Source: CAWAXW01 sp963786155 (lineage in GTDB: Bacteria > Actinomycetota > CADDZG01 > WHSQ01). From it: a stretch of 64,000 nucleotides of DNA. Shown here piece by piece: positions 17,389-26,361 of this stretch. Made by a program: the position numbers and the translations under genes. How positions within the stretch are numbered: position 1 is the first letter of the stretch; each line of letters opens with the position of its first letter. The notes below the pieces were generated by a model. It was not told the DNA's origin and made no database searches. It saw only the letters and a list, made by a program, of their open reading frames with translations. Location: contig CAWAXW010000006.1 of assembly GCA_963786155.1 (NCBI GenBank), forward strand, positions 310,001 through 374,000, written 5' to 3'.

Positions 17389-19066
17389 TGTTCAAGCGGG
17401 TCCTGATCGCGAACCGGGGCGAGATAGCCGTGCGCGTCGATCCGCACATGCAAGGAGTTGGGCGTCGAGGCGGTCGCTGTTCACTCGGACGTCGATGCGA
17501 GCTCTCGACATGTCGAGTTGGCCGACCAGCGGGTCTCTCTGCCCGGCGTCGCTCCGGTCGACACCTATCTCAACGTCCAGGCCTTGCTCGATGCGGCTCG
17601 TGGCGCCGGCGCCGAAGCGATCCACCCGGGCTACGGGTTCCTGTCCGAGAACGCCGACTTCGCGCAAGCCGTGCTCGACGCGGGATTGAAGTGGATCGGG
17701 CCTCCGCCGGACGCGACGCGCGCGGTGGGGGACAAGATCCAAGCGCGCCGGCTCGCGACCAAAGCCGGGGTTCCCGTGGTCCCGGGCATAACCGATCCAG
17801 TCGCCGACCCGAGCGTTGCGGCCGAGTTCGCGGCCGAGCATGGATACCCGGTCGCGATCAAGGCCGCGGGCGGGGGCGGGGGCCGCGGTCTGAAGGTAGT
17901 CGCCTCGCCCGGCGAGCTCGAGGCGGCCTTCGACTCGGCACGTCGTGAGGCGGAGGCGTACTTCGGTTCGGCCGACGTCTACGTGGAGCGGTACCTGGAC
18001 GCGCCCAAGCATCTCGAGGTTCAGATACTCGCTCCCGATCCCGGACCACGCGCTGTGGCTCGGAGTTCGGGATTGCTCCTTACAACGCAGGCACCAGAAG
18101 CTCATCGAGGAGACGCCTCCTCCCCTCGCCCCCGCGGGCAAACTCGAAGAGATGGGCAAGGCCGCGGCGGCACTAGCCAAAGAGTGCGGCTACGTGAATG
18201 CGGGAACGGTCGAGTTCCTGATGGACTCCTCCGGCGACTACTTCTTCCTCGAGGTGAATGCTCGCCTCCAGGTCGAGCACACGGTGACCGAGGAGGTCTA
18301 CGGCGTCGACCTGGTCGCATGCCAGTTGCGGATCGCATCCGGCGATCCCCTTGGATTCGATCAAAGTGACCTTGTACCGCGCGGGCACGCGATCGAATGT
18401 CGCATCAACGCAGAGGACCCGGCCCTCGGGTTCGCGCCCCGGCCCGGCCGCATAACGCGCTATATCGAACCGGCCGGCGTCGGCATCAGGGTCGACTCCG
18501 GGTACTCGGCGGGCGACGAGGTCCCCGGCGCGTACGACTCCCTGGTGGGAAAGCTCATCGTGTGGGGGAGCGACCGCGACGAGGCTCGGCGGCGGATGAG
18601 CAGAGCACTTAGAGAGTTCCGCATCGAGGGCATCCCCACGACCATCCCCGCGCACCTTGCGATGATCGAGGAGCCCACGTTCGTCGAAGGCACGCACACC
18701 ACTAGGACACTCGAAGCCGGCGTTCTCGACGAGCTCGTTACCTCCGACGAGGAGAGCGAGTCGGACGTGTTGCTGGTGGGGAGCCGCGCAGTGAGGTTGT
18801 GGCATCCCTCGATGGCCGCGGCCGCAAGCGCGGCGGTCCACGGCGACCATGCCTCCGGCGAGATCGTTGCTCCGATGCAAGGAACGATCGTGCGCGTGCT
18901 GGTCGAGAAGGGGCAGGCCGTTGACGCGGGCGAGGCTTTGGTCGTCCTCGAGGCCATGAAGATGGAGTCGTCATTGGCCGCCCCGCGGGCGGGCACGGTC
19001 ACCCAGGTGTCGGCGGTCGTGGGCGGCACCGCGGCCGCGGGCGAGGTTCTCGTCGTAGTCGAGTGA
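17388..19066 (+). CDS. Second acyl-CoA carboxylase alpha subunit (liuD-like; two frameshifts)
   Basis: About 560 residues, biotin carboxylase plus biotin carrier, paired by operon position with the beta subunit at 14153. Landmarks: MFKRVLIANRGEIAVRV, IHPGYGFLSENADFAQAVLD, AIKAAGGGGGRGLKVV, VRDCSLQRRHQKLIEETPPP, FLEVNARLQVEHTVTEE, and the carrier motif VVLEAMKMESSLAAPRAG. Frame changes lie near 17447 (after IAVRV) and near 18040 (before ALWLGVRDCSLQ). The ATG overlaps the HMG-CoA lyase stop and its stop overlaps the next gene. The carrier Lys would be biotinylated by the BirA encoded first in the same operon. Confidence 0.9.
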
Positions 19067-20911
19067 CGTTCGCAACGCTCGCCGCGATCTGCCTCCAGTG
19101 CCTGGCCGTAGCGGTGGTGGGGTTGTGCGCCGGCGATGCCTTGCTCAAGCGCTATGTCTCTCACCCCGACGAACAGAACATCGGCTGGGCCGAGCGAGGT
19201 TTGTTTCGCGCTGGTGGGTTTCGTGGTCTTCGCGGTCGCGATGATGATCCTGAACCTCCTGACCGGAGGAGCGATGTTCGGGGTGACGGGACCGGTGCTC
19301 CTATTCGGGGGTCTCTTCGTCTGGCGCCGGGCCCCCTCGACCGTGTGGCCTCGTCGCATCGAATGGCGCGTGGTCGGGCCACTGATCGTCCTCCTCGTGG
19401 CTCTGTACTTCCTCCCCGTCCTTGGCGGTAGCTCGATCCGAACCGGCGACCCTTCGTGGCATCTCGGATGGACGAACCAACTCCTCGGCGGCGAACCCAT
19501 CCCGAGCGGGCCGGCCCCCGAGTTCGCCCACAACGCCTACCCCTGGGGGGTCCACGCCGTGCTCGCGACGATGGTGCGACTCGTACCGGGCACCGACGCG
19601 GTGGCCGCTTACGAGGCGCTGCACCTGATCGGGATCGCCGGGCTTGCGCTCGCCGGCGCTTGCGTGGCTCGGAGGCTGCGTCCCGATGCCGGATGGGCGG
19701 GGGCCGCGGCCATGTCGCTCATCGGCGGGTTCGCGTGGCTGCGCGCGACTTCCGAAGAGATGTCAGTGAGTCCCAGTGAGGCGATGCACGGAGCCGACCT
19801 TGTCGTCGCGTCTCCCAACTCGGTGTACGAGCTCTACCCGCCGGGACTGCCGCGCGAGCTGGGTCTGGTCCTGTTGGCGGCGTGCATCGTGTTGAGCGTC
19901 ATGATCGCGCGCGGCAAGAACGCGCGGGTTGCGATCGCGGCGGGGATCTGTGCCGGTCTCGTCGGGCTCACCAGCCTCCCCTTGTTCATCCCCGCGTGCG
20001 CGGCCCTCGCATCAGGTGCTTCATTCGCGCCTGCGGGTTCCAAACGGCGAGCCGCACTCGCCGGTTTCCTGCCCGCGGTCGGGATCCTCTTTCTGTGGAT
20101 CGGGCCCGTCGTGTCTTCGTACCTGCGCTTCGGAGGTTTCGTCGACGTCACGCCTCGGCTCGGGGTCGAGTGGCCGTTACAGGTTGCGCTGGCATCGTGG
20201 GGTTTGTTGCTTCCCTTGGCGCTCGGAGGGATCGTGATCCTCGCCCGCTCGTCTCCGTCCCGTGAAGCCAAAGTGCTTCTCGCTTTCGCCGGGTTCACCG
20301 CGCTCTTCGTCGGCGTGGCGATCCTTCGGCGAACGTTGGATTGGGACCTCGGAGGGAACGAAACGTTGCTGCACCAGGGGAGGGGATGGCCGGTCGCTCA
20401 TCTCGTCGGCGCGGGATTCGCGGGGGTCGCGCTCGCCGGCATGACCCAGTGGGTGCGGAGCCGCAGCAAAGGTCTCGCGGTGGGCGTCCTCGCCCTCGTC
20501 CTGACCTTGGGCATGGGCTCGCTGTCGCTCGCATCGACCCGGATCGCCGACCTGATCTCCCGCGATGCGGGCGGCTACGTGTATGCCACCCCGGACACCG
20601 AGAGCGGGTCATTCGTGCGGAGAGCCGCGACCGAGCTAGGTCCCGACGACATCGTCCGGGTCGCCGGCTCAGACCGCCTGGCGTTCCTGCTCTTCCAGTT
20701 CTCCGGGTGCCGCATCACCGGCTACGAGGACCCCTTGCTCGAGGCGAACGACCTCCGCATCCGCTACCGGGACCTGGCCCTCGCCTGGCGCCTCACGGAG
20801 TCCGGAGAGGGCTTCGAGCCCGACTACCTCGCCCTGCCCGGCTCCCCGCCCTCCGGTGCCGTGGCGACGGGCCTTTTCGAGGGCGAGACGTGGCACCTGG
20901 TAGCGCCCTAG
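19063..20911 (+). CDS. Polytopic membrane protein, GT-C glycosyltransferase-like (one frameshift)
   Basis: About 615 residues with roughly 12-13 hydrophobic helices and a C-terminal soluble tail. GTG 19063 overlaps the carboxylase stop; the frame shifts near 19205, rejoining at LVGFVVFAVAMMILNLL. The first large loop has GDPSWHLGWTNQLLGGEPIP and YPWGVHAVLATM. The second has YELYPPGLPRELGLVLLA. The layout of an acidic 'GDP..H' loop after early helices and a C-terminal extracytoplasmic domain resembles GT-C lipid-linked sugar transferases. It is a distant paralogue of 56280-58144, with the same loop motifs in the same order. Its coupling to a leucine operon is unexpected, and no sugar substrate can be proposed. 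Confidence 0.6.
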
Positions 20912-20912
20912 T

Positions 20913-20933
20913 TGTAAGTATGTAATCATGTAA
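20913..20933 (+). promoter_or_regulatory. Three 8-bp direct repeats TGTAANNN before the RHH-like gene
   Basis: TGTAA occurs at 20913, 20921 and 20929, exactly 8 bp apart, in an unusually AT-rich 25-bp leader ending at the ATG at 20937. Tandem direct half-sites on one face are typical operators of ribbon-helix-helix repressors, and the following gene has such a domain at its C-terminus. Confidence 0.6.
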
Positions 20934-20936
20934 TAT

Positions 20937-21470
20937 ATGAAAGAGAATGGTGGTTCAGAAGTGGAAGGGGTCGTCGGCGCTTGGTTCGCCGGGCGGCTAC
21001 CCGACGACTGGTTCGAGGCCGCGCCCGAGATAGAGGTGGACCGCGAGGAGATCGTGGTGGTCGGGCGTCTGCCCGATGTCGAGCTCGAGGGCGACGCGAC
21101 CGATGCGGCGCGCGCCGAGGCCCGAGTCGCCCGCATCTCCAGATGGCGAGAGGAAACGCGGCGCGATCGCATGGGCGTCGCGTCCGAGGCCCAGCGACGC
21201 TTCCGGAGGAAGGTCTCGTGGGGAGCGGAGTGCGGTGACGAAAGGGCGCTGTTCACCCACGTCAGCCTTCCGGTGATGACCCGGTTGCGGATGCCCCAGC
21301 GCAAGGTGCTCGACACGCTCGTCGAGTCCGGCGTGGCGCGCAGCCGCAGCCACGCGCTCGCATGGTGCGTGCGGTTAGTCGGCGAGAACCAATCCGAATG
21401 GATCGAGAACCTTCAAGAGGCGCTGACACAAGTGGCGAAAGTTCGAGCAGAAGGCCCCGAGAGCGCGTGA
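20937..21470 (+). CDS. Conserved-type hypothetical protein with ribbon-helix-helix-like C-terminus
   Basis: 177 residues, acidic N-terminal half (VVGAWFAGRLPDDWFEAAPE, IVVVGRLPDVELEG), an Arg-rich helix (ARISRWREETRRDRMGVASE) and a C-terminal segment (about 115-160) with strand-helix-helix pattern: FTHVSLPVMTRLRMPQRKVL, then DTLVESGVARSRSHALAWCV. The latter strongly resembles a ribbon-helix-helix DNA-binding fold, including the SRS turn between helices. I infer an autoregulatory DNA-binding protein. Three TGTAANNN repeats lie immediately upstream. The stop overlaps the HtrA-type protease start (GTGA), so the two are coupled. Function is otherwise unknown. Confidence 0.6.
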   Translation: MKENGGSEVEGVVGAWFAGRLPDDWFEAAPEIEVDREEIVVVGRLPDVELEGDATDAARAEARVARISRWREETRRDRMGVASEAQRRFRRKVSWGAECGDERALFTHVSLPVMTRLRMPQRKVLDTLVESGVARSRSHALAWCVRLVGENQSEWIENLQEALTQVAKVRAEGPESA

Positions 21471-22465
21471 CCGAGGGTGGGGCTCCCGAGTCACCGGAGC
21501 TGATCCCGAGCGAGGACGAGGCGCTCGACTCTTATTCGCGAGTCGTCACCCACGTAGTTAGCGAGCTGGCCCCGTCGGTCGCCAACCTGCGCGTCTACAA
21601 ACGCGTCCGGGGCGGTCGCCGCATCGAAGGTGGCGGGAGCGGCGTCGTCATCACATCGGATGGGTTCATGGTCACGTCCGCCCACGTCGTGGACGCGAGC
21701 GACGGAGTGGTCGCGTCCTTCGTCGACGGAAGTGAGTTCGACGTCGAGATCGTCGGCGCCGATCCGCTCTCGGACCTGGCGCTGTTGCGTGTTCCGGCCA
21801 GCGATCTGACGCCAGCCGCGTTGGGAGATGCCGCCACGCTTCGCGTCGGCCAACTCGTCGTCGCGATCGGCAACCCTCTCGGATTCGGCGGATCGGTGAC
21901 CGCTGGGGTCGTCAGCGCGCTGGGCCGCTCGTTCGCGACGCGGTCAGGCAACCTGACACGCTTCGTCGAGAACGTGATCCAGACCGACGCGGCTCTGCAT
22001 CCGGGCAACTCAGGCGGGGCACTCGTGGACGGCCGAGCGCAGGTCGTAGGGATCAACACCGCGCTCGTCGGTCCCGGGATCGGGCAGGGGCTCGGCCTCG
22101 CCGTACCCATCAACGAAGCCACCCGACGGATCGTCGCCGCGCTCATGAACGAGGGCCGCGTGCGCCGGGCTTATCTCGGCATCGTCGGCGGACCTCGACC
22201 ACTGTCGCCGAAAGTCGCTCGTGCTACGGGCCGTGACCGGGCCATCGAGGTCGTCGAGGTCGTCCCCGGCAGCCCTGCGGCTCACGCCGGCATCCGACCC
22301 GAGGACCTAATCCTGGACATCGACGGCCACGAAGTACGAGGCATGGACGACCTACAGCGCCTCATGGACTCGAGCGCCATCGACCAAGCCCTCGAACTGA
22401 AGGTCTACCGCAACGGCAAGCTCATCGAGCTAACCATCCAGCCCGCGGAGCTGACCCCTCACTAA
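21467..22465 (+). CDS. HtrA/DegP-type S1C serine protease with PDZ domain, no export signal
   Basis: 332 residues. Trypsin-like domain (about 25-215) with catalytic His73 (VTSAHVVDA), Asp103 (LSDLALLRV) and Ser182 (HPGNSGGALVDG), and the IGNPLGFGGSVTAGVVSALG block. One PDZ domain follows (about 235-325: VVEVVPGSPAAHAGIRPEDL, ILDIDGHEV). Most actinobacterial HtrA proteins have a signal anchor, but here the N-terminus (MTEGGAPESPELIPSEDE) is acidic with no hydrophobic helix, so a cytoplasmic location is likely. GTG 21467 overlaps the upstream gene, fixing this start. Quality control of misfolded proteins is the family role. Confidence 0.9.
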   Translation: MTEGGAPESPELIPSEDEALDSYSRVVTHVVSELAPSVANLRVYKRVRGGRRIEGGGSGVVITSDGFMVTSAHVVDASDGVVASFVDGSEFDVEIVGADPLSDLALLRVPASDLTPAALGDAATLRVGQLVVAIGNPLGFGGSVTAGVVSALGRSFATRSGNLTRFVENVIQTDAALHPGNSGGALVDGRAQVVGINTALVGPGIGQGLGLAVPINEATRRIVAALMNEGRVRRAYLGIVGGPRPLSPKVARATGRDRAIEVVEVVPGSPAAHAGIRPEDLILDIDGHEVRGMDDLQRLMDSSAIDQALELKVYRNGKLIELTIQPAELTPH

Positions 22466-22468
22466 CGC

Positions 22469-22513
22469 CGAGTGTGTGAATAGGCACGTCCAGCGTCCCT
22501 CCTCACACACTCG
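22469..22513. terminator. Inverted-repeat terminator between convergent genes
   Basis: Perfect 11-bp arms cgagtgtgtga (22469-22479) and tcacacactcg (22503-22513) enclose a 23-nt loop, just after the HtrA-type gene stop and just before the convergent acyl-CoA dehydrogenase stop. Likely a shared transcription end. Confidence 0.65.
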
Positions 22514-22520
22514 ATGGTTG

Positions 22521-23719
22521 TTAGGCGGTCAGGGCTCGGGCGATCACCATGCGCTGGATCTCGGACGTGCCCTCGAAGATCGTGTAGATCTTCGAGTCCC
22601 GGTACCACTTCTCGACCGGGAAGTCCTTGATGTAGCCGTAGCCGCCGAGGACCTGGACCGCCTGCTCGGTGACGCGCACCGCCGTCTCGCCGGCCTTCAG
22701 CTTGCTCATCGAGCCTTCGGCCTTCGTGGAACGGCTGTCCGCTCGCCGCGAGCCACGCGGCCGCGGTGGACGAGCAGACGCGCGCACTCGACCTCGGTCG
22801 CCATGTCGGCGAGCGTGTTCTGGATCGATCTGGTGCTGCGCGATCGGGACGCCGAACGCCTTGCGCTCCTTCGCGTAGTCGATCGCGAACTCGAGCGCGG
22901 CCCGGGCGATGCCGACGGCCTGAGCGGCGACCGATGGACGCGTGACCTCGAACGTGCGAAGCGCGGCCGACGACCGCCCGCTCGACTCGCCCTTGCGGGC
23001 CTTCTCGAGCTTGGCCTCGAGCTTGTCGATGCCGCCGAGCACGCGGTCGACCGGGATGCGGCAGTCCTCGAGGATGACCTCGGAGGTGTCGGAGGCGCGG
23101 ATGCCGAGCTTCTTCTCTTTCTTGCCCGGGCCGGATCCCGGCGTCGTCCTTGCGGATGATGAAGCACGCCTGACCGCGGTGGCCGAGCTCGGGGTCGACG
23201 GTCGCGACGACGACGTAGACGTCGGCGTACTGCACCGTTCGTGATGAAGACCTTCGTGCCGTTGAGGACCCACTCGTCGCCGTCACGCACGGCGCTTGGT
23301 GCGCAGGGTACGGACGTCGGAGCCCGCTTGCGGCTCGGTGACGGCGAACGCGCGCGACCTTGGGGTCCTCCGGAGTGCCGAACATCTTGGGGGCCCACTC
23401 GAAGAGCTGCTCCGGGGTCCCGACGCTGGCCAGGGCCGACAGCGGAAGACCGGTGCCGAAGATCGCGAGACCGATGCCGGCGCAGCCCCAGAAGATCTCC
23501 TCCATGATGAGCGGGAGCGTCAGGCCGGTCGGGTCCTGCTGGGCCTGCAGGTAGATGTCGATCGAGTAGAGACCGGCCTCGGCGGCCTTCTTGACGACGG
23601 GCCAGGGGAACTCCTCGGACTCGTCGTACTCGGCCGCTACCGGGCCGGATCTCCTTCTCGGCGAACTCGTGGGCCCACTTCTGGAGCTCGATCTGCTCCT
23701 CGGTCAGCGAGAAGTCCAC
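22521..23719 (-). CDS. Acyl-CoA dehydrogenase 1 (at least six frameshifts)
   Basis: FAD-dependent alpha,beta-dehydrogenation of an acyl-CoA, about 390 residues. Pieces in order: MDFSLTEEQIELQKWAHEFA; LIMEEIFWGCAGIGLAIFGT; VLNGTKVFITNG; ACFIIRKDDAGIRPGQ; KKLGIRASDTSEVILEDCRI; EFAIDYAKERKAFGVPIAQH; VLGGYGYIKDFPVEKWYRDS; IYTIFEGTSEIQRMVIARAL, the last with the catalytic Glu region (FEGT). Frame changes are spread through 22740-23690. The GTG start at 23719 has a strong AGGAGGTG Shine-Dalgarno. It is divergent from the ferritin-like/SCP2 gene across a palindromic operator. Substrate chain length cannot be told. Confidence 0.85.
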
Positions 23720-23737
23720 GGTTCACCTCCTAGAAGG

Positions 23738-23779
23738 CCGTCGGGTCCGACGGTGAAACTTGACTCCGCAGTCAAGTTT
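23738..23779. promoter_or_regulatory. Two palindromes in divergent promoter: candidate TetR-type operator
   Basis: The 108-bp gap between acyl-CoA dehydrogenase 1 (minus) and the ferritin-like/SCP2 gene (plus) holds a perfect palindrome aaacttgact-ccgc-agtcaagttt at 23756-23779 (10-bp arms), and a second one, ccgtcgg-gt-ccgacgg, at 23738-23753 (7-bp arms). The larger site has the size and symmetry of a dimeric repressor site such as TetR-family lipid regulators use. No regulator gene is adjacent. Confidence 0.6.
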
Positions 23780-23827
23780 TGCATGCGCCAGGATAGACCA
23801 ATCTGAAGCCTCCACGGAAGGACGCAG

Positions 23828-25137
23828 ATGGGCGACCAGACGCCAGACGAACTCCCCATGAGAAGCCAGAGGTCATCTCCTACGAGCGGCTCTACCGGCT
23901 CTGGGAGGAGAACAACTGGAGCGCCACGGCGATCGACTTCTCGGTCGATCAAGGAGCACTGGCACGACAGGCTCACCGAGCAACAGCGCGAGGCCGCTCT
24001 GTGGAACTACGCGATGTTCCTCGTCGGCGAGGAGGCCGTCGCGCGCACGCTGACGCCGGTCCTCGACGCGGCGCCCGGACTCCCCGCAGAGCATCTTCCT
24101 CACGACGCAGATCGTCGACGAGGCGCGCCATCACGTCTTCTTCGATCGCTTCATGCGCGAGGTCGCGGGCATGGGCCGCGACACACGGTCGACGCTCGAG
24201 GAGATCGAGCCGCTACCTGACGTGGGGCTTCCAGCAGGTCTTCGAGGAGCTCGATCGCGTGACCGAGGCGCTGCGCAAGAAGCCGAAGGATCGCGCCGCT
24301 GCTCGCGCAGACGATCGCGCTGTATCACGTCGTCGATCGAGGGGGTGCTGGCGATCCCCGGCCAGCACTTCATCCAGCGGTACGTCGAGAAGTTCGAGAT
24401 CCTGCCCGGCTTCGCCGAGGGCATCGACGAACGTGTCGCGCGACGAGTCGCGTCACGTCGCCTTCGGGATCAAGTTCCTCGGCGAGCTGGTGCGTTCGTC
24501 GAAGGAGTGCCGCGCCGCGGCGATCGAGCTGTGGGACCGCGTGCTTCCGTGGGCGGTCGGCGTGTTCGTTCCGCCGAACCGGGACCGCTGCGTACGCGGA
24601 GTGCTTCGACTTCACGCTCGCAGGAGATCTACGCGTTCGGCTTCCGGTCGTTCGAGACGAAGCTGAAGCGGCTGGGCATCGATCCGACCGAGATCCGATG
24701 CTGTTCCGAAGGCAGGACCTCGACGCCGATCTACGAGGAGCGGGCTCGGCGACGCTGTGGGTCCTGATCGACGCCGGGGTGATCGGCGACGACCGACGCG
24801 AGCCGGAGCTCAACCGACGAAGCGTTCGAGATCCTCTTCGACGGCATGACGCGGTCGCTGGATCTCGACGTCGCTCGCTCGCTCGGCGGCCCGATCGAGT
24901 GGGAGCTTCACCGACGCCGAGCCGTGGCACCTGGTCGTGACGAACGGCCACGCCGAAGCCAAGCCCGGCCGGGCCGGCGAGGCCGCGCTCTGCGTTCGAG
25001 AGTCGACGTCGGCGGACTGGGCGAAGATCGCCGTGGGCCGCGCCGACCCCCGCTGGGCTCTGCTGAAGCGCCGGCTGAAGGCTCCACGGGACCTCGCGGC
25101 GAAGGCGAAGCTGCCCAAACTGTTCCTGCTAGACTAG
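23828..25137 (+). CDS. Ferritin-like diiron (R2-like) oxidase fused to SCP2 sterol-carrier domain (about 14 frameshifts)
   Basis: About 430 residues when frames are joined. The N-terminal ~310 residues form a ribonucleotide-reductase-R2-like ferritin fold: WHDRLTEQQREAALWNYAMF, first metal Glu in LVGEEAVART, IVDEARHHVFFDRFM (ExxH), VIEGVLAIPGQHFIQRY and SRDESRHVAFGIKFLGEL (second ExxH). The C-terminal ~100 residues (WHLVVTNGHAEAKPGRAGEA, DWAKIAVGRADPRWALLKRR) match an SCP2 lipid-carrier domain. No RNR activity need be implied; an oxidase working on a bound lipid or sterol fits the fusion and the two flanking acyl-CoA dehydrogenases. The ATG has GGAAGG 6 bp upstream. Most frame breaks are single inserted bases. 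Confidence 0.75.
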
Positions 25138-25151
25138 GCTAGGCAAAGCGC

Positions 25152-26310
25152 ATGGACTTCGATCTCGCTCCGGAGCAACAGGACTTCGCAAAGACCGATC
25201 CGAGCCTTCGTCGACGACGCCATCCGCCCCAACGCCGAGCGCTGGGACGAGGAAGGCGAGCTCCCGATGGAGGCCGTCAAGCAGATGGGCGACCTCGGGC
25301 TGTTCGGGCTCCCGTTCCCCGAGGAGTACGGCGGCTCGGGAGCCGACTTCTTCACGCTGTGCCTCGCGATCGAGGAGATCGCCCGGGTCGACTCGTCGCT
25401 CGCGATCACGCTCGAGGCCGGCCGTCGGCCTGGGCGCCATGCCGATCTACCGGTTCGGGACCGAGGAGCAGAAGCAGAAGTGGCTCCCGCCGCTGGCGAG
25501 CGGCGAGAAGCTCTGGCCGGCTTCGGCCTCACCGAGCCGGGGGCGGTTCGGATGCCGGCGCCACCGCACGACCGGCCAAGCTCGAGAGCGGCGAGTGGGT
25601 CATCAACGGCTCGAAGTCGTTCATCACGAACTCCGGCACGCCGATCACCTCGTTCGTCACCGTCACTGCCGTCACCGCGAAGTCCGACGGCAACAAGGAG
25701 ATCTCGGCGATCATCGTCCCGAACGGCACGCCCGGCTTCGAGGTCGGCAAGGCCTACCGCAAGATGGGATGGCATCACTCCGACACGCACGAGCTGTCGT
25801 TCAACGACGTGCGCGTGCCCGAGGAGAACCTGCTCGGCGAGCGCGGCGAGGGCTTCAGGAACTTCCTGAAGATCCTCGACGACGGTCGGATCGCGATCGC
25901 GGCACTTGCCGTCGGTCTCGCGCAGGGATGCGTCGACGAGTGCCTCAAGTACGCGAACGAGCGCACCGCGTTCGGCAGACCGATCGGCACCTTCCAGGCG
26001 ATCCAGTTCAAGATCGCCGACATGGCGATGAAGACCGAGCTCGCGCGCAGCGCCTACTACCGGGCCGCATGGCTCGCGCGAGCAGGGACGCCCGTACAAG
26101 AAGGAAGCGGCGATGGCGAAGCTCTACGCATCCGAGATCGCAGTCGACGTCGCACGCGAGGCGGTCCAGGTCCACGGCGGCTACGGATACATCGAGGAGT
26201 TCCCGGTCTGCCGCCACTTCCGCGACTCGAAGATCCTCGAGATCGGCGAGGGAACGTCCGAGGTGATGCGCATCCTCATCGCCCGCGAGCTTGGACTCCC
26301 CGAGGGTTGA
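25152..26310 (+). CDS. Acyl-CoA dehydrogenase 2 (about four frameshifts)
   Basis: About 385 residues, FAD-dependent acyl-CoA dehydrogenase. Blocks: MDFDLAPEQQDFAKT; GDLGLFGLPFPEEYGGSGAD; EEIARVDSSLAITLEAG; WVINGSKSFITNSGTPITSF; YRKMGWHHSDTHELSFNDVR; ALAVGLAQGCVDECLKYANE; RTAFGRPIGTFQAIQFKIAD; VQVHGGYGYIEEFPVCRHFR; ILEIGEGTSEVMRILIAREL. It is 14 bp downstream of the ferritin-like/SCP2 gene on the same strand, so probably co-transcribed. Frames change near 25198, 25425, 25525 and 26095. A short- or branched-chain substrate, such as isovaleryl-CoA from the nearby leucine pathway, is possible but not shown. Confidence 0.87.
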
Positions 26311-26361
26311 AGACAATGGGGCAAGCGAGGAACGTTTGACAGTGGCGACCGGAAGCCGTCG

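Noticed and set aside
23828..24640. Annotation as a ribonucleotide reductase beta subunit
   Set aside because: The SCP2 fusion, the acyl-CoA dehydrogenase neighbours and absence of an nrdA-like partner make a lipid-related R2-like oxidase more likely.
23828..25137. Programmed ribosomal frameshifting or extensive recoding
   Set aside because: About 14 shifts in one gene with no common slippery heptamer, and similar shifts in unrelated genes, are not compatible with programmed recoding.
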